This document shows positions 27,278 to 36,126 of a stretch of DNA of 64,000 bases, piece by piece. The stretch's first letter is position 1. The number at the start of each line of letters is the position of its first letter. Origin of the DNA: an uncultured Clostridium sp. (GTDB lineage Bacteria; Bacillota; Clostridia; TANB77; CAG-508); NCBI GenBank assembly GCA_902462295.1, contig CABQAZ010000001.1, forward strand, positions 124,001 through 188,000, in the 5' to 3' direction. A program made the translations under genes and the position numbers. The notes under the pieces were generated by a model that saw nothing but the letters and a program-made list of their open reading frames with translations, ran no database searches and had not been told where the DNA came from.

Positions 27278-27967
27278 ATGAAAGTTTTAATAATAATACC
27301 AGCTTATAATGAAGCACAAAATATAGAAAAAACAGTAAAAGATATTACCGAAAATACTGATTATGACTACATAGTAATAAATGATTGTTCAAAAGATAAT
27401 ACAAAAGAGGTATGTGAAAAAAACGAATTTAATATGTTATCGTTACCTATTAATTATGGATTAACTAGTGGAATTCAATTAGGAATGAAATATGCATATA
27501 AAAATAATTATGATATAGCAATTCAATTTGATGGAGATGGACAACACCAGGCTAAATATTTAAAAGATTTAGTGAAAGAAATAGAAGAAAATAATGCAGA
27601 TATAGTAATAGGTTCTAGATTTGCAACTAAGAAAAAGCCATTAACAGCCAGAATGCTAGGAAGTAGAATAATAACATTTTTTACAAAATTAACAACTGGA
27701 AAAACAATAAAAGATACAACATCTGGAATGAGGGCATATAACAAAAAAGCAATTTGGGAATTTATAAGAAATACAAGCTTAACGCCTGAACCTGATACAA
27801 TGGTATATATGTTAAAAAAAGGTTTAAAAGTAAAAGAAGTACAAGTTGAGATGAAAGAAAGAGAATTTGGAACAAGTTATTTGACTCCAATAAAATCAAT
27901 GAAATACATGGTAAATATGATATTTTCAATTGTATTTATAAGAGCAATAACAAGAAAGAATATATGA
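27278..27967 (+). CDS. Dolichyl-phosphate-mannose-synthase-like GT2
   Basis: 229 residues. VLIIIPAYNEAQNIEKTV, INDCSKDNT, QFDGDGQHQ (the DxD-type metal site) and DTTSGMRAYN place it in the DPM1/polyprenyl-phosphate glycosyltransferase branch. It lacks the C-terminal transmembrane pair of GtrB-type enzymes; the next two genes encode small membrane proteins that may supply it. Likely product: undecaprenyl-phosphate-linked sugar made on the cytoplasmic face. GAAAGG precedes the ATG. Confidence 0.9.
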   Translation: MKVLIIIPAYNEAQNIEKTVKDITENTDYDYIVINDCSKDNTKEVCEKNEFNMLSLPINYGLTSGIQLGMKYAYKNNYDIAIQFDGDGQHQAKYLKDLVKEIEENNADIVIGSRFATKKKPLTARMLGSRIITFFTKLTTGKTIKDTTSGMRAYNKKAIWEFIRNTSLTPEPDTMVYMLKKGLKVKEVQVEMKEREFGTSYLTPIKSMKYMVNMIFSIVFIRAITRKNI

Positions 27968-27977
27968 GGTGAAAAAT

Positions 27978-28313
27978 ATGTCAAATACATTAAGAATAAT
28001 TTTAATAATTAGTTCATTTATAGCATTCATATTATGTGTTATGAAAATAAAACAATCAAAATTAAAAGTAGAAAATGCTGTAACATGGATGTTTGGAAGC
28101 ATTTTACTAATATTAATGAGTATATTTTCAGATTTTGTAGGATGTATTTCAAATCTTTTAGGATTTGCATCACCAGTAAATTTTGTTTTTTTAATAATGA
28201 TAGCATTTTTATTAATACAAGTATTTATTGACAATTTACATATTACAGTATTAAATGAAAAAATTAAGGACTTAGATCATTATATAGCACTAAAAGAACA
28301 TGATGAGAAATAA
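27978..28313 (+). CDS. DUF2304 small membrane protein
   Basis: 111 residues from ATG 27978; GAGGTG at 27966-27971 supports it over GTG 27969. Three hydrophobic helices with TWMFGSILLILMSIFSDFVG and FASPVNFVF, the DUF2304 pattern, then a short amphipathic tail. DUF2304 genes usually sit between a DPM1-like GT2 and other glycan genes, as here. Possibly a membrane partner of the GT2. Confidence 0.85.
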   Translation: MSNTLRIILIISSFIAFILCVMKIKQSKLKVENAVTWMFGSILLILMSIFSDFVGCISNLLGFASPVNFVFLIMIAFLLIQVFIDNLHITVLNEKIKDLDHYIALKEHDEK

Positions 28314-28343
28314 TAAAATTTAAAATGAAAGGTAACAATATTT

Positions 28344-28775
28344 ATGCAAAAAATAAAGAAATTAGTTATAAAATACAAAGAAATAATTAATTATTTGATA
28401 TTTGGAGTATTAACAACAATTGTTTCTCTTGGAACATATTATGGTAGTGTATATACATTTTTAAATCCAAATGATGGTTTTCAATTACAGGTAGCAAATG
28501 TGATTTCTTGGATTGCTGGAGTTATATTTGCATATGTTACAAATAGGAAATTTGTATTTGAAAGTAAAGAAAAAAATAAATTAAAAGAAGCTAGTAAATT
28601 TGTGGCTTCAAGAGTAGCAACATTATTAATGGACATGATAATAATGTTTATAGGAGTAACTACATTAAAATTTAATGATAAGATAATAAAATTATTATCA
28701 CAAATATTAGTAATTGTAGCCAATTATGTATTAAGCAAAATAATTGTATTTAAAAAGGAGAATAAAAATGAGTGA
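28344..28775 (+). CDS. GtrA-family membrane protein
   Basis: 143 residues, four hydrophobic helices. INYLIFGVLTTIVSLGTYY, WIAGVIFAYVTNRKFVF and NYVLSKIIVFK are the GtrA signatures. GtrA proteins are proposed to flip undecaprenyl-phosphate-linked monosaccharides for glycan decoration. The last 8 bases overlap the next gene. Placed with a DPM1-like GT2, DUF2304 and a DUF2142 GT-C. Confidence 0.93.
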   Translation: MQKIKKLVIKYKEIINYLIFGVLTTIVSLGTYYGSVYTFLNPNDGFQLQVANVISWIAGVIFAYVTNRKFVFESKEKNKLKEASKFVASRVATLLMDMIIMFIGVTTLKFNDKIIKLLSQILVIVANYVLSKIIVFKKENKNE

Positions 28776-29508
28776 AAAAATAACTATATATGTAGCAACA
28801 CATAAAAAAGCTGAATTTCCAAAAGAAAAAATATATAAACCAATAAGAGTAGGCTCAGCTTTAAATAGTGATGATTTTGGATATCAAAGAGACGATATTG
28901 GAGATAATATATCCAACAAGAATAAGAGTTTTTGCGAATTAACAGCAACATACTGGATAATGAAAAATGATAAATCAGATATAGTAGGATTAACTCATTA
29001 TCGTAGATACTTCTTTAAAAAACATAAAAATAATAAATTAGAAAATGTATTAAGCGAACAAGATATTAGAGAAATATTAAAAGATAAGGACATAATAGTT
29101 CCAAATTCAACATTTATCATAAAACATAATGCAGAAAAATCATGGGAAAAAACACATATAAAAAAGGACTATGACGAGTGTAGAAAAATTATAGCTGAAA
29201 AATATCCTGATTATGTAGAAGCATTTGAACAATTTTCTAAAAGTAGATTTCTATACATATGTAATATGTTTATTGCAAGAAAAGAAATTTTTGATGAATA
29301 TTACAAATGGTTATTTGACATTTTGTTCGAGTTAGAAAAAAGAACTGATATAAGCAATTATGATGATTATAATAAAAGATTATTTGGATTCATGTCAGAA
29401 AGACTATTCAATGTTTGGCTTTTAAAGAACAAAGAGCTTAAAATTCAAAAAATGCCTGTATATAATACAGATAGAAGACCATATAATCAATATTTAATGA
29501 TAAATTAA
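28768..29508 (+). CDS. DUF4422 capsule-type putative glycosyltransferase
   Basis: 246 residues from ATG 28768 (AAGGAG 10 bases before); it overlaps gtrA by 8 bases. ITIYVATHKKAEFP, the DDIGDNISNKNKSFCELTATYW segment and LTHYRRYFF are the recurrent features of DUF4422 proteins, common in capsule and exopolysaccharide loci and presumed glycosyltransferases. No biochemical activity can be read from the sequence. Confidence 0.85.
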   Translation: MSEKITIYVATHKKAEFPKEKIYKPIRVGSALNSDDFGYQRDDIGDNISNKNKSFCELTATYWIMKNDKSDIVGLTHYRRYFFKKHKNNKLENVLSEQDIREILKDKDIIVPNSTFIIKHNAEKSWEKTHIKKDYDECRKIIAEKYPDYVEAFEQFSKSRFLYICNMFIARKEIFDEYYKWLFDILFELEKRTDISNYDDYNKRLFGFMSERLFNVWLLKNKELKIQKMPVYNTDRRPYNQYLMIN

Positions 29509-29529
29509 AAACAGAGAGGAATAAAATAA

Positions 29530-30663
29530 ATGCAAACTATAGCTATATTTTCAGGATATTATTTGCCACATTTAGGTGGTGTTGAAAGATATACATATAA
29601 TTTAGCACTGAAGCTAAAGAAAATGGGATATAAAATTATAATCATTACATCTAGATATAATAAAGATTTAAAAGAAATAGAAGAAACAGATTATGCAAAA
29701 ATAGTAAGGTTGCCTACATATAAAATAGTTTCAGAACGATATCCTATAAATAAACAAAATAAGAGATGCAAAGAATTACTTGAAATGGTAAAAAACGAAA
29801 ATATTAATTCTGCAATAATACAGACAAGATTTTGGACAACGTCATATATTGCAGCAAAATTTGTAAGCCAAAATAATATACCAGCATGTTTAATTGAACA
29901 TGGAAGTACACATTTTACAGTAAATAATAAAATATTAGATTTTTTTGGAGAAATATATGAGCATAAGTTAACAAACTTCATAAAGAAAAGGATAAAAGAC
30001 TATTATGGAGTTTCAAAAAGATGTACAGAATGGTTAAAACACTTTGATATTGAAGCAAAAGGAGTGTTTTATAATTCTGTTAATACTGACGAAATAGAAA
30101 AATATAGTAAATATATTAATAAAGATACAGGAAAAACAGTTATAACGTACACAGGAAGAATGATAGAAGAAAAAGGTGTATTAAGATTAATAGATGCTTT
30201 TAAAAATTTAAGTAAAAAATATCATAATTTAGAATTAAATTTAGCAGGAGATGGACCTATACTAGAAAAAATAATTCAAGATAATAAAAATATAACAAAT
30301 ATAAATATATTAGGAAAAGTATCACATGAAGAAGTAATGAAATTATTAAGAAAAACCAATATATTTGTTAATCCATCACATTTTTCCGAAGGATTGCCAA
30401 CAACAATATTAGAAGCAGGAATGATGAAATGTGCAGTTGTTGCAACTCCAATGGGAGGAACAACAGAAATAATAACTAATGAAGATGTTGGTTATATATG
30501 TGGTTTTGAAACTGAAGAAATCCAAGAGAAGATAGAGAAAGTTATAAAAAATAAAGAAAAAATGAAAAATATGGGAATTAATATAGAAAAGAAAGTAAAA
30601 GAAGAATTTTCATGGGATGTAACAGCGAAAAAAATAGCGAATACAATAAAATACAATGTATAA
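29530..30663 (+). CDS. Family 4 glycosyltransferase
   Basis: 377 residues, GT-B fold. The start IAIFSGYYLPHLGGVERYTYNLA has the Gly-rich acceptor loop. The nucleotide-sugar site appears as TYTGRMIEEKGVLRLIDAF and the EX7E motif in FSEGLPTTILEAGM. A retaining enzyme; donor not predictable. AGAGAGGA precedes the ATG. Confidence 0.94.
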   Translation: MQTIAIFSGYYLPHLGGVERYTYNLALKLKKMGYKIIIITSRYNKDLKEIEETDYAKIVRLPTYKIVSERYPINKQNKRCKELLEMVKNENINSAIIQTRFWTTSYIAAKFVSQNNIPACLIEHGSTHFTVNNKILDFFGEIYEHKLTNFIKKRIKDYYGVSKRCTEWLKHFDIEAKGVFYNSVNTDEIEKYSKYINKDTGKTVITYTGRMIEEKGVLRLIDAFKNLSKKYHNLELNLAGDGPILEKIIQDNKNITNINILGKVSHEEVMKLLRKTNIFVNPSHFSEGLPTTILEAGMMKCAVVATPMGGTTEIITNEDVGYICGFETEEIQEKIEKVIKNKEKMKNMGINIEKKVKEEFSWDVTAKKIANTIKYNV

Positions 30664-30682
30664 GAGAGGGAGAAAAACTAAA

Positions 30683-32137
30683 ATGAAAAAAAGCATTGCT
30701 AAAAACTATATATATAACTTAATATATCAGATGTTAACAATATTATTACCATTAGTAACAACACCATATTTATCAAGAGTATTAGGTGCTGAACCAATAG
30801 GAATATATGGATATACAATCTCAATTGTAACATACTTTGTATTATTTGGCACATTAGGAATTTCTATGTATGGACAAAGAGAAACTGCTTATAAAGGTGA
30901 TAATAAAGCAGAAAGAAGTAAAGTATTTTGGGAACTAATAATAATAAGAACAATTACTTTAAGTATATCAATGTTATTATTTTATATAATATATGGAAGA
31001 ACTGGAGAATATGCAATATATTATAGAATATTACTAATACAGCTAGTAGCAAATTTATTTGATATAAGTTGGTTGTTCCAAGGAATAGAAGAATTTGAGA
31101 AGACTGTTATAAGAAATTTAGTTGTTAAATTATTAAGTTTAATACTAATTTTTGCAGTAATAAAAACACCAAATGACTTATGGAAATATTTTGCAATTTA
31201 TGTAGGTGCAGAATTGATAGGAAATACAACATTATGGTTTTATTTACCCCAATATATAGAAAAAGTAAGTATAAAAAAATTAGATTTAAAAAAACACATA
31301 AAACCTGCAATATCACTGTTTTTACCACAAATAGCAATTCAAATATATACAGTGCTAGATAAAACAATGATAGGTGTAATAACAAAAGATATGGTAGATG
31401 TAGGATATTATGAACAAGCCCAAAAGGTAGTAAAAGCTGCATTAATGATAACAACAGCATTACAAACTGTAATGAATTCAAGAATAGCAAATTCATATGC
31501 ACAAAATGATAAACAAGAAATAAAAAAATGTTTAGGGATATCAATAAATTTTGTATGGTTTTTAACTATACCTATGATGTTTGGATTTTTTGCAATATCA
31601 TCTAAATTTGTGCCATGGTACTATGGAGAAGGATTTGAGGGTGTAACACCAATATTATTAGCAACAGCACCAATACTAATAGCAATAGGACTAAATGGAA
31701 TAACAGGAATACAATATTTAATACAAATAGGAAAACAAAATGCATTTACAATTTCAGTGATAATAGGTGCAATAACAAATGTTATATTTAATAGTATATT
31801 AATTCCATTTTGGGGAGGAGTTGGAGCAGCTATAGCATCAACAATTGCTGAAACTGCGATTTTGATATACCAACTAAAATACTTTAAAGAACAATATAAA
31901 ATATCTGAAATGTTAAAATTATCAATAAAATGTTTTATTAGTGCATTTATTATGTTTATGGTAGTAAAAATAATAACAAATTTCTTACCAGTAGGTATAT
32001 TAAATACATGTATAGAAATACTAGTTGGAGGAATTGTCTATATAGTGGTATTACTTATATTAAAATATGAATTTCTAAAGGAGCTAACTGGTTTGGTAGT
32101 TAATGCAGTAAGGGGGAATATAAAATGCAAAAGTTAA
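30683..32137 (+). CDS. Wzx-type oligosaccharide flippase
   Basis: 484 residues from ATG 30683 (AGGGAGA upstream); an earlier in-frame ATG at 30656 lies inside the GT4 gene. Twelve to fourteen predicted helices; NYIYNLIYQMLTILLPLVTTPYLSRVLGAEPIG is the classic start of the polysaccharide transporter (MOP) family. It would flip undecaprenyl-diphosphate oligosaccharides. A second export route beside Wzm/Wzt in one locus. Its end overlaps the glycyl radical enzyme gene by 13 bases. I found no clear Wzy polymerase. Confidence 0.95.
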   Translation: MKKSIAKNYIYNLIYQMLTILLPLVTTPYLSRVLGAEPIGIYGYTISIVTYFVLFGTLGISMYGQRETAYKGDNKAERSKVFWELIIIRTITLSISMLLFYIIYGRTGEYAIYYRILLIQLVANLFDISWLFQGIEEFEKTVIRNLVVKLLSLILIFAVIKTPNDLWKYFAIYVGAELIGNTTLWFYLPQYIEKVSIKKLDLKKHIKPAISLFLPQIAIQIYTVLDKTMIGVITKDMVDVGYYEQAQKVVKAALMITTALQTVMNSRIANSYAQNDKQEIKKCLGISINFVWFLTIPMMFGFFAISSKFVPWYYGEGFEGVTPILLATAPILIAIGLNGITGIQYLIQIGKQNAFTISVIIGAITNVIFNSILIPFWGGVGAAIASTIAETAILIYQLKYFKEQYKISEMLKLSIKCFISAFIMFMVVKIITNFLPVGILNTCIEILVGGIVYIVVLLILKYEFLKELTGLVVNAVRGNIKCKS

Positions 32138-34173
32138 GAGAATTTGTAATAAGACATATAAATAAATCACTTTTCTCATTTGTGATGTTAGTATTTAGAT
32201 ATAAAAGAAAGTATAAAAGTATAAGTAAAACAGCAGTTTTTGCAATAAAGGCCTTGCCACATTTGTATTCTCCTAAGAAAAAAGATATTACTGGATTACA
32301 AAATAGAAAACTATTTAATAAAGTAGATATTAAGTTAGAGGAAAAAGACAGATTTGTTTATAATATAGACATATATAAAACAAGATTTAGAACAAATAGA
32401 GGAACAAGAATAATAGATAATATATCTATAGATTATTCTAAAATATTAGAAACATCATTAGAAGACATGAAAAAAACAAATGAAGAAATACCCAAAGGAA
32501 AATATAAACAAAACCAAAAAGAATTATTACAAGGAATAGAAGAATACATCGAAAGAGAATGTAATGTAATAGAAAAAAGTAATAAAAAAGATAAAGAAAA
32601 AACAATACAATACTTAAAAAATATAAAAAATAAAAAAGCAATTTCATTTGAAGAATCAATACAGAGAATAATGTTTTATAATCAGCTATTATGGCAACTA
32701 GGACATAATTTAAACGGACTTGGAAGATTAGATAAAATACTAGAAAATAGCTATGAATATGACAAAAAGAACAATAATTTAACTAAAGAGAAAGCAAAAG
32801 AAATATTAAAAGATATGATAAAAATCCTACATAAAAAATATTGGTTTAAAAGCAGTGGATTAATTGGAGATACAGGGCAAATTATAATTCTTGGTGGAAA
32901 AGAACAAAATGGAGATTATTTTTGTAATGACTTGACATATTTATTTATAGAAGTTTTGAAAGAACTTCAATTACCTGATCCAAAAGTATTATTGAGAGTA
33001 ACAGAGAATATGCCAAGAGATTTGATGGAACTTGCATTAAGATGTATTCAAACAGGGATAGGATGTCCATTATTTTCAAATGATGACGTAATCATACCAA
33101 GATTAATTGAATTTGGATATGATGAAAAAGATGCTTATAATTATGTTACATCAGCATGTTGGGAACCACTAATGGCAGGAAAATCAATTGACCAAAACAA
33201 TATAAGTTCAATTGTATTTATAAAACCATTAAATCAAATGCTTGATACAGAACAATTAGAGAGCATTTCCTCATACAATGAGTTTGTTGAAAAATACAAA
33301 TTATATTTAAAACAATATATTATAGAATATATGAATGATATAAATAAAATTTTATGGGAAGAATCACCATTGCTTTCATTATTAACAGATAATTGTAATA
33401 AAAATGCAACAGATATATCACAAGGAGGAGCCAAATACAATAATTATGGTCTTACAACAGTATCATTAGGAAATACAGTAAATAGTATATATAATGTCAA
33501 AAAATTAGTATTTGAAGAGAAAAAATATACATTAAGTGAACTTAATGAAATGCGTAAAAATAATTATGAAGGACAAGAAGAAATAGTAAGAATTTTAAAA
33601 CAACAACCAGAAAGATATGGAACTCAAAATGAAGAAATAATACAACTTGCAAATGAAATAACAGGTTATGTTGATAAATTATTAGATGAAATTCCAAATA
33701 GATTAGGTGGAAAAATGAAATTCGGTTTAAGTGCTCCAACATATATAATGGAATCAGGAGCAGTACCTGCTTCATTTGACGGAAGAAAAGATGGAGAAGC
33801 ATTTATAGTTCATATATCATCTGACAAAACAGCTGTAGCATATACAGAATTAATACAATTTGCATCAAAATTAAAATATGATAATCATAGATTTAATGGG
33901 AATGTTATAGATTTTATGATAACACCATCATTTATAGAAGACAATTTTGATAAAATGATTGACTTTTTAATGATAAGTATAAAATTAGGATTTTTCCAAA
34001 TGCAAATGAATGTAACAAGTAGTGAAATATTAATAAAAGCAAAAGCAAATCCCAAAGAATATGAAAATTTAATTGTAAGAGTGTGGGGATTTAGTGCATA
34101 CTTTAATGATTTACCAGAAAATTATAAAGATTTGCTAATAGAGAGAGCATTGAAGAATGAAGGCAAAATATAG
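32125..34173 (+). CDS. Glycyl radical enzyme of unknown substrate
   Basis: 682 residues. Family features: QTGIGCPLFSNDDVIIPRL, the active-site Cys345 in SACWEP (C-x-E, with Glu347), GGAKYNN (434-440), and the glycyl radical loop RVWGFSAYF (652-660) with Gly655 near the C-terminus. The C-x-E pair is what glycyl radical dehydratases and C-N lyases use; pyruvate formate-lyase has two adjacent Cys instead. It is shorter than most relatives (750-850) and has a basic, partly hydrophobic N-terminus (1-50). GGGGGAATA lies before the ATG, which overlaps the flippase gene by 13 bases. Its activase follows. Strictly anaerobic chemistry on a sugar or lipid precursor of the glycan is inferred from context. 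Confidence 0.92.
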   Translation: MQKLREFVIRHINKSLFSFVMLVFRYKRKYKSISKTAVFAIKALPHLYSPKKKDITGLQNRKLFNKVDIKLEEKDRFVYNIDIYKTRFRTNRGTRIIDNISIDYSKILETSLEDMKKTNEEIPKGKYKQNQKELLQGIEEYIERECNVIEKSNKKDKEKTIQYLKNIKNKKAISFEESIQRIMFYNQLLWQLGHNLNGLGRLDKILENSYEYDKKNNNLTKEKAKEILKDMIKILHKKYWFKSSGLIGDTGQIIILGGKEQNGDYFCNDLTYLFIEVLKELQLPDPKVLLRVTENMPRDLMELALRCIQTGIGCPLFSNDDVIIPRLIEFGYDEKDAYNYVTSACWEPLMAGKSIDQNNISSIVFIKPLNQMLDTEQLESISSYNEFVEKYKLYLKQYIIEYMNDINKILWEESPLLSLLTDNCNKNATDISQGGAKYNNYGLTTVSLGNTVNSIYNVKKLVFEEKKYTLSELNEMRKNNYEGQEEIVRILKQQPERYGTQNEEIIQLANEITGYVDKLLDEIPNRLGGKMKFGLSAPTYIMESGAVPASFDGRKDGEAFIVHISSDKTAVAYTELIQFASKLKYDNHRFNGNVIDFMITPSFIEDNFDKMIDFLMISIKLGFFQMQMNVTSSEILIKAKANPKEYENLIVRVWGFSAYFNDLPENYKDLLIERALKNEGKI

Positions 34174-34197
34174 TAATTAGAGGAGACTATATTAATA

Positions 34198-34974
34198 ATG
34201 AATAATAAAATAAGAATATCTAATATACAAAGATTTAGTTTGCATGATGGACCTGGTATTAGAACTACTGTATTTTTAAAAGGTTGTAATTTAAGGTGTC
34301 CTTGGTGTGCGAATCCAGAAAATTTGGAGTATGAATTTACACCATATAAAAATGAAGAAACAAAAGAAAATGGTTATTTTGGTAAAGATATAGATGTAGA
34401 TGATTTGTTTAATGAAATAATAAAAGACAAACCATATTATCAGTTAAATAATGGAGGTGTAACATTTTCAGGGGGAGAGCCTTTGTTACAAGCTAAACAA
34501 CTAGAACCATTACTAAAAAAATTAAAAAAAAATGATATAAACATTTGTATAGAAACTGCATTACAAGTCCCAAAACAGTTGATAGAAATTGTAGAAAACT
34601 ATGTAGATGAATTTATAGTTGATATAAAAATCTTGAACAAAGAAAAATGCAAAGAAATATTAAATGGCGATATAGAAGCATATATGAATAATATAAAAAT
34701 CTTAGATTCAAAAAATAAGATAAAAACTTTTAGAATACCACTTGTAAAGGAATATACAATGAAAAAAGATAATATTGAACAAATTCTAAAACTATTAAAA
34801 AAATATCAGAATATAAAAGTAGAAATATTTAAAATACACAATTTAGCAGAAAGTAAATATAAATCAATAGGAAAAGAAATGCCACATTTTAGTGCAATAG
34901 ATGATATTAGTGTACAAGAAATCTATAAACAAATTAAAGAAATGAATATAGATGTTGAAATTATTAAAATATAA
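34198..34974 (+). CDS. Radical-SAM glycyl radical enzyme activase
   Basis: 258 residues. FSLHDGPGIRTTVFLKGCNLRCPWC carries the CxxxCxxC 4Fe-4S motif (Cys30, Cys34, Cys37), and GGVTFSGGEP (86-95) binds SAM. No further Cys occurs between the cluster motif and SGGEP, so the two-cluster ferredoxin-like insert of most activases is absent; this matches the small pyruvate formate-lyase activase type. Starts 24 bases after the glycyl radical enzyme and is clearly its partner. Confidence 0.94.
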   Translation: MNNKIRISNIQRFSLHDGPGIRTTVFLKGCNLRCPWCANPENLEYEFTPYKNEETKENGYFGKDIDVDDLFNEIIKDKPYYQLNNGGVTFSGGEPLLQAKQLEPLLKKLKKNDINICIETALQVPKQLIEIVENYVDEFIVDIKILNKEKCKEILNGDIEAYMNNIKILDSKNKIKTFRIPLVKEYTMKKDNIEQILKLLKKYQNIKVEIFKIHNLAESKYKSIGKEMPHFSAIDDISVQEIYKQIKEMNIDVEIIKI

Positions 34975-34993
34975 TATAAAGAGAGGTATAGCT

Positions 34994-36097
34994 ATGAAAA
35001 AGTATGATTATTTAATTGTTGGGGCAGGCTTATATGGCGCAACATTTGCATATGAAGCAAGCAAAAAAGGAAAAAAATGTTTAGTAATAGACAGAAGAAA
35101 TCACATAGGTGGAAATATTTATTGTGAAAAAATAAATGATATAAATGTACATAAATATGGAGCACATATATTTCATACAAGTGATAAAGAAATATGGAAC
35201 TATGTAAATAAATTTGTAGAATTTAATAACTATGTGAATTCACCAATAGCAAATTATAAAGGAGAAATTTATAATTTACCATTTAATATGAATACATTTT
35301 CTAAATTGTGGGGAATTGTAACACCTAGGGAAGCACAAGAAAAAATAGAAGAACAAAAGGCAGAATTTAATATAATAGAACCTAAAAATTTAGAAGAGCA
35401 AGCAATTTCATTGATAGGAAAAGACATATATTTTAAATTAATAAAAGAATATACAGAAAAGCAATGGGGAAGAGACTGCAAAGAATTACCAGCATTTATT
35501 ATAAAAAGATTACCTGTAAGATTTACATATGATAATAATTACTTTAATGATAGATATCAGGGGATACCTATTGGTGGATATAATGTAATAATAGAAAAGA
35601 TGCTAGCAAATGCAGATGTTGAATTAGGAGTAGACTACTTAAAAAACAAAGATAAATATAATGAAATGGCAGATAAAATATTATATACTGGAATGATTGA
35701 TGAATACTTTGATTATAAATATGGAAATTTAGAATGGCGTTCACTAAAATTTGAAAATGAAATATTAAAAGATGTAGATAACTATCAAGGAAATGCAGTT
35801 GTGAATTACACAAGCCATGAACAAAAATATACAAGAATAATTGAACATAAACATTTTGAGTTTAATAAATGTAAAGGAACAGTTATAACAAAGGAATATC
35901 CAATGAATTGGAAATTAGGAGATGAAGCATATTATCCTGTTAATGATGATAAAAATAATCAATTATTTGCAAAATATCAAGAATTAGCAGATAAAGAAGA
36001 AAATGTGATATTCGGAGGCAGACTTGGAAACTACAAATATTATGATATGGATAAGGTTATTAAAACAGCATTACAAAAAGTAGAGGAAGTTCTATAA
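34994..36097 (+). CDS. glf: UDP-galactopyranose mutase
   Basis: Flavoenzyme that converts UDP-galactopyranose to UDP-galactofuranose. 367 residues from ATG 34994 (AGAGAGGT upstream). The FAD site DYLIVGAGLYGATFAYEA, RNHIGGNIYC, YGAHIFHT, KQWGRDCKELPAFIIKRLPVR-type block and the C-terminal FGGRLGNYKYYDMDKVI are all canonical. With galE at 43653 it predicts galactofuranose in the surface glycan. Confidence 0.97.
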   Translation: MKKYDYLIVGAGLYGATFAYEASKKGKKCLVIDRRNHIGGNIYCEKINDINVHKYGAHIFHTSDKEIWNYVNKFVEFNNYVNSPIANYKGEIYNLPFNMNTFSKLWGIVTPREAQEKIEEQKAEFNIIEPKNLEEQAISLIGKDIYFKLIKEYTEKQWGRDCKELPAFIIKRLPVRFTYDNNYFNDRYQGIPIGGYNVIIEKMLANADVELGVDYLKNKDKYNEMADKILYTGMIDEYFDYKYGNLEWRSLKFENEILKDVDNYQGNAVVNYTSHEQKYTRIIEHKHFEFNKCKGTVITKEYPMNWKLGDEAYYPVNDDKNNQLFAKYQELADKEENVIFGGRLGNYKYYDMDKVIKTALQKVEEVL

Positions 36098-36126
36098 AAT
36101 ATATATAGAGTGAAATCGGGAAAGAG

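Noticed and set aside
30656..30682. Upstream ATG for the flippase inside the GT4 gene
   Set aside because: No ribosome site, while ATG 30683 has AGGGAGA and gives the normal family N-terminus.
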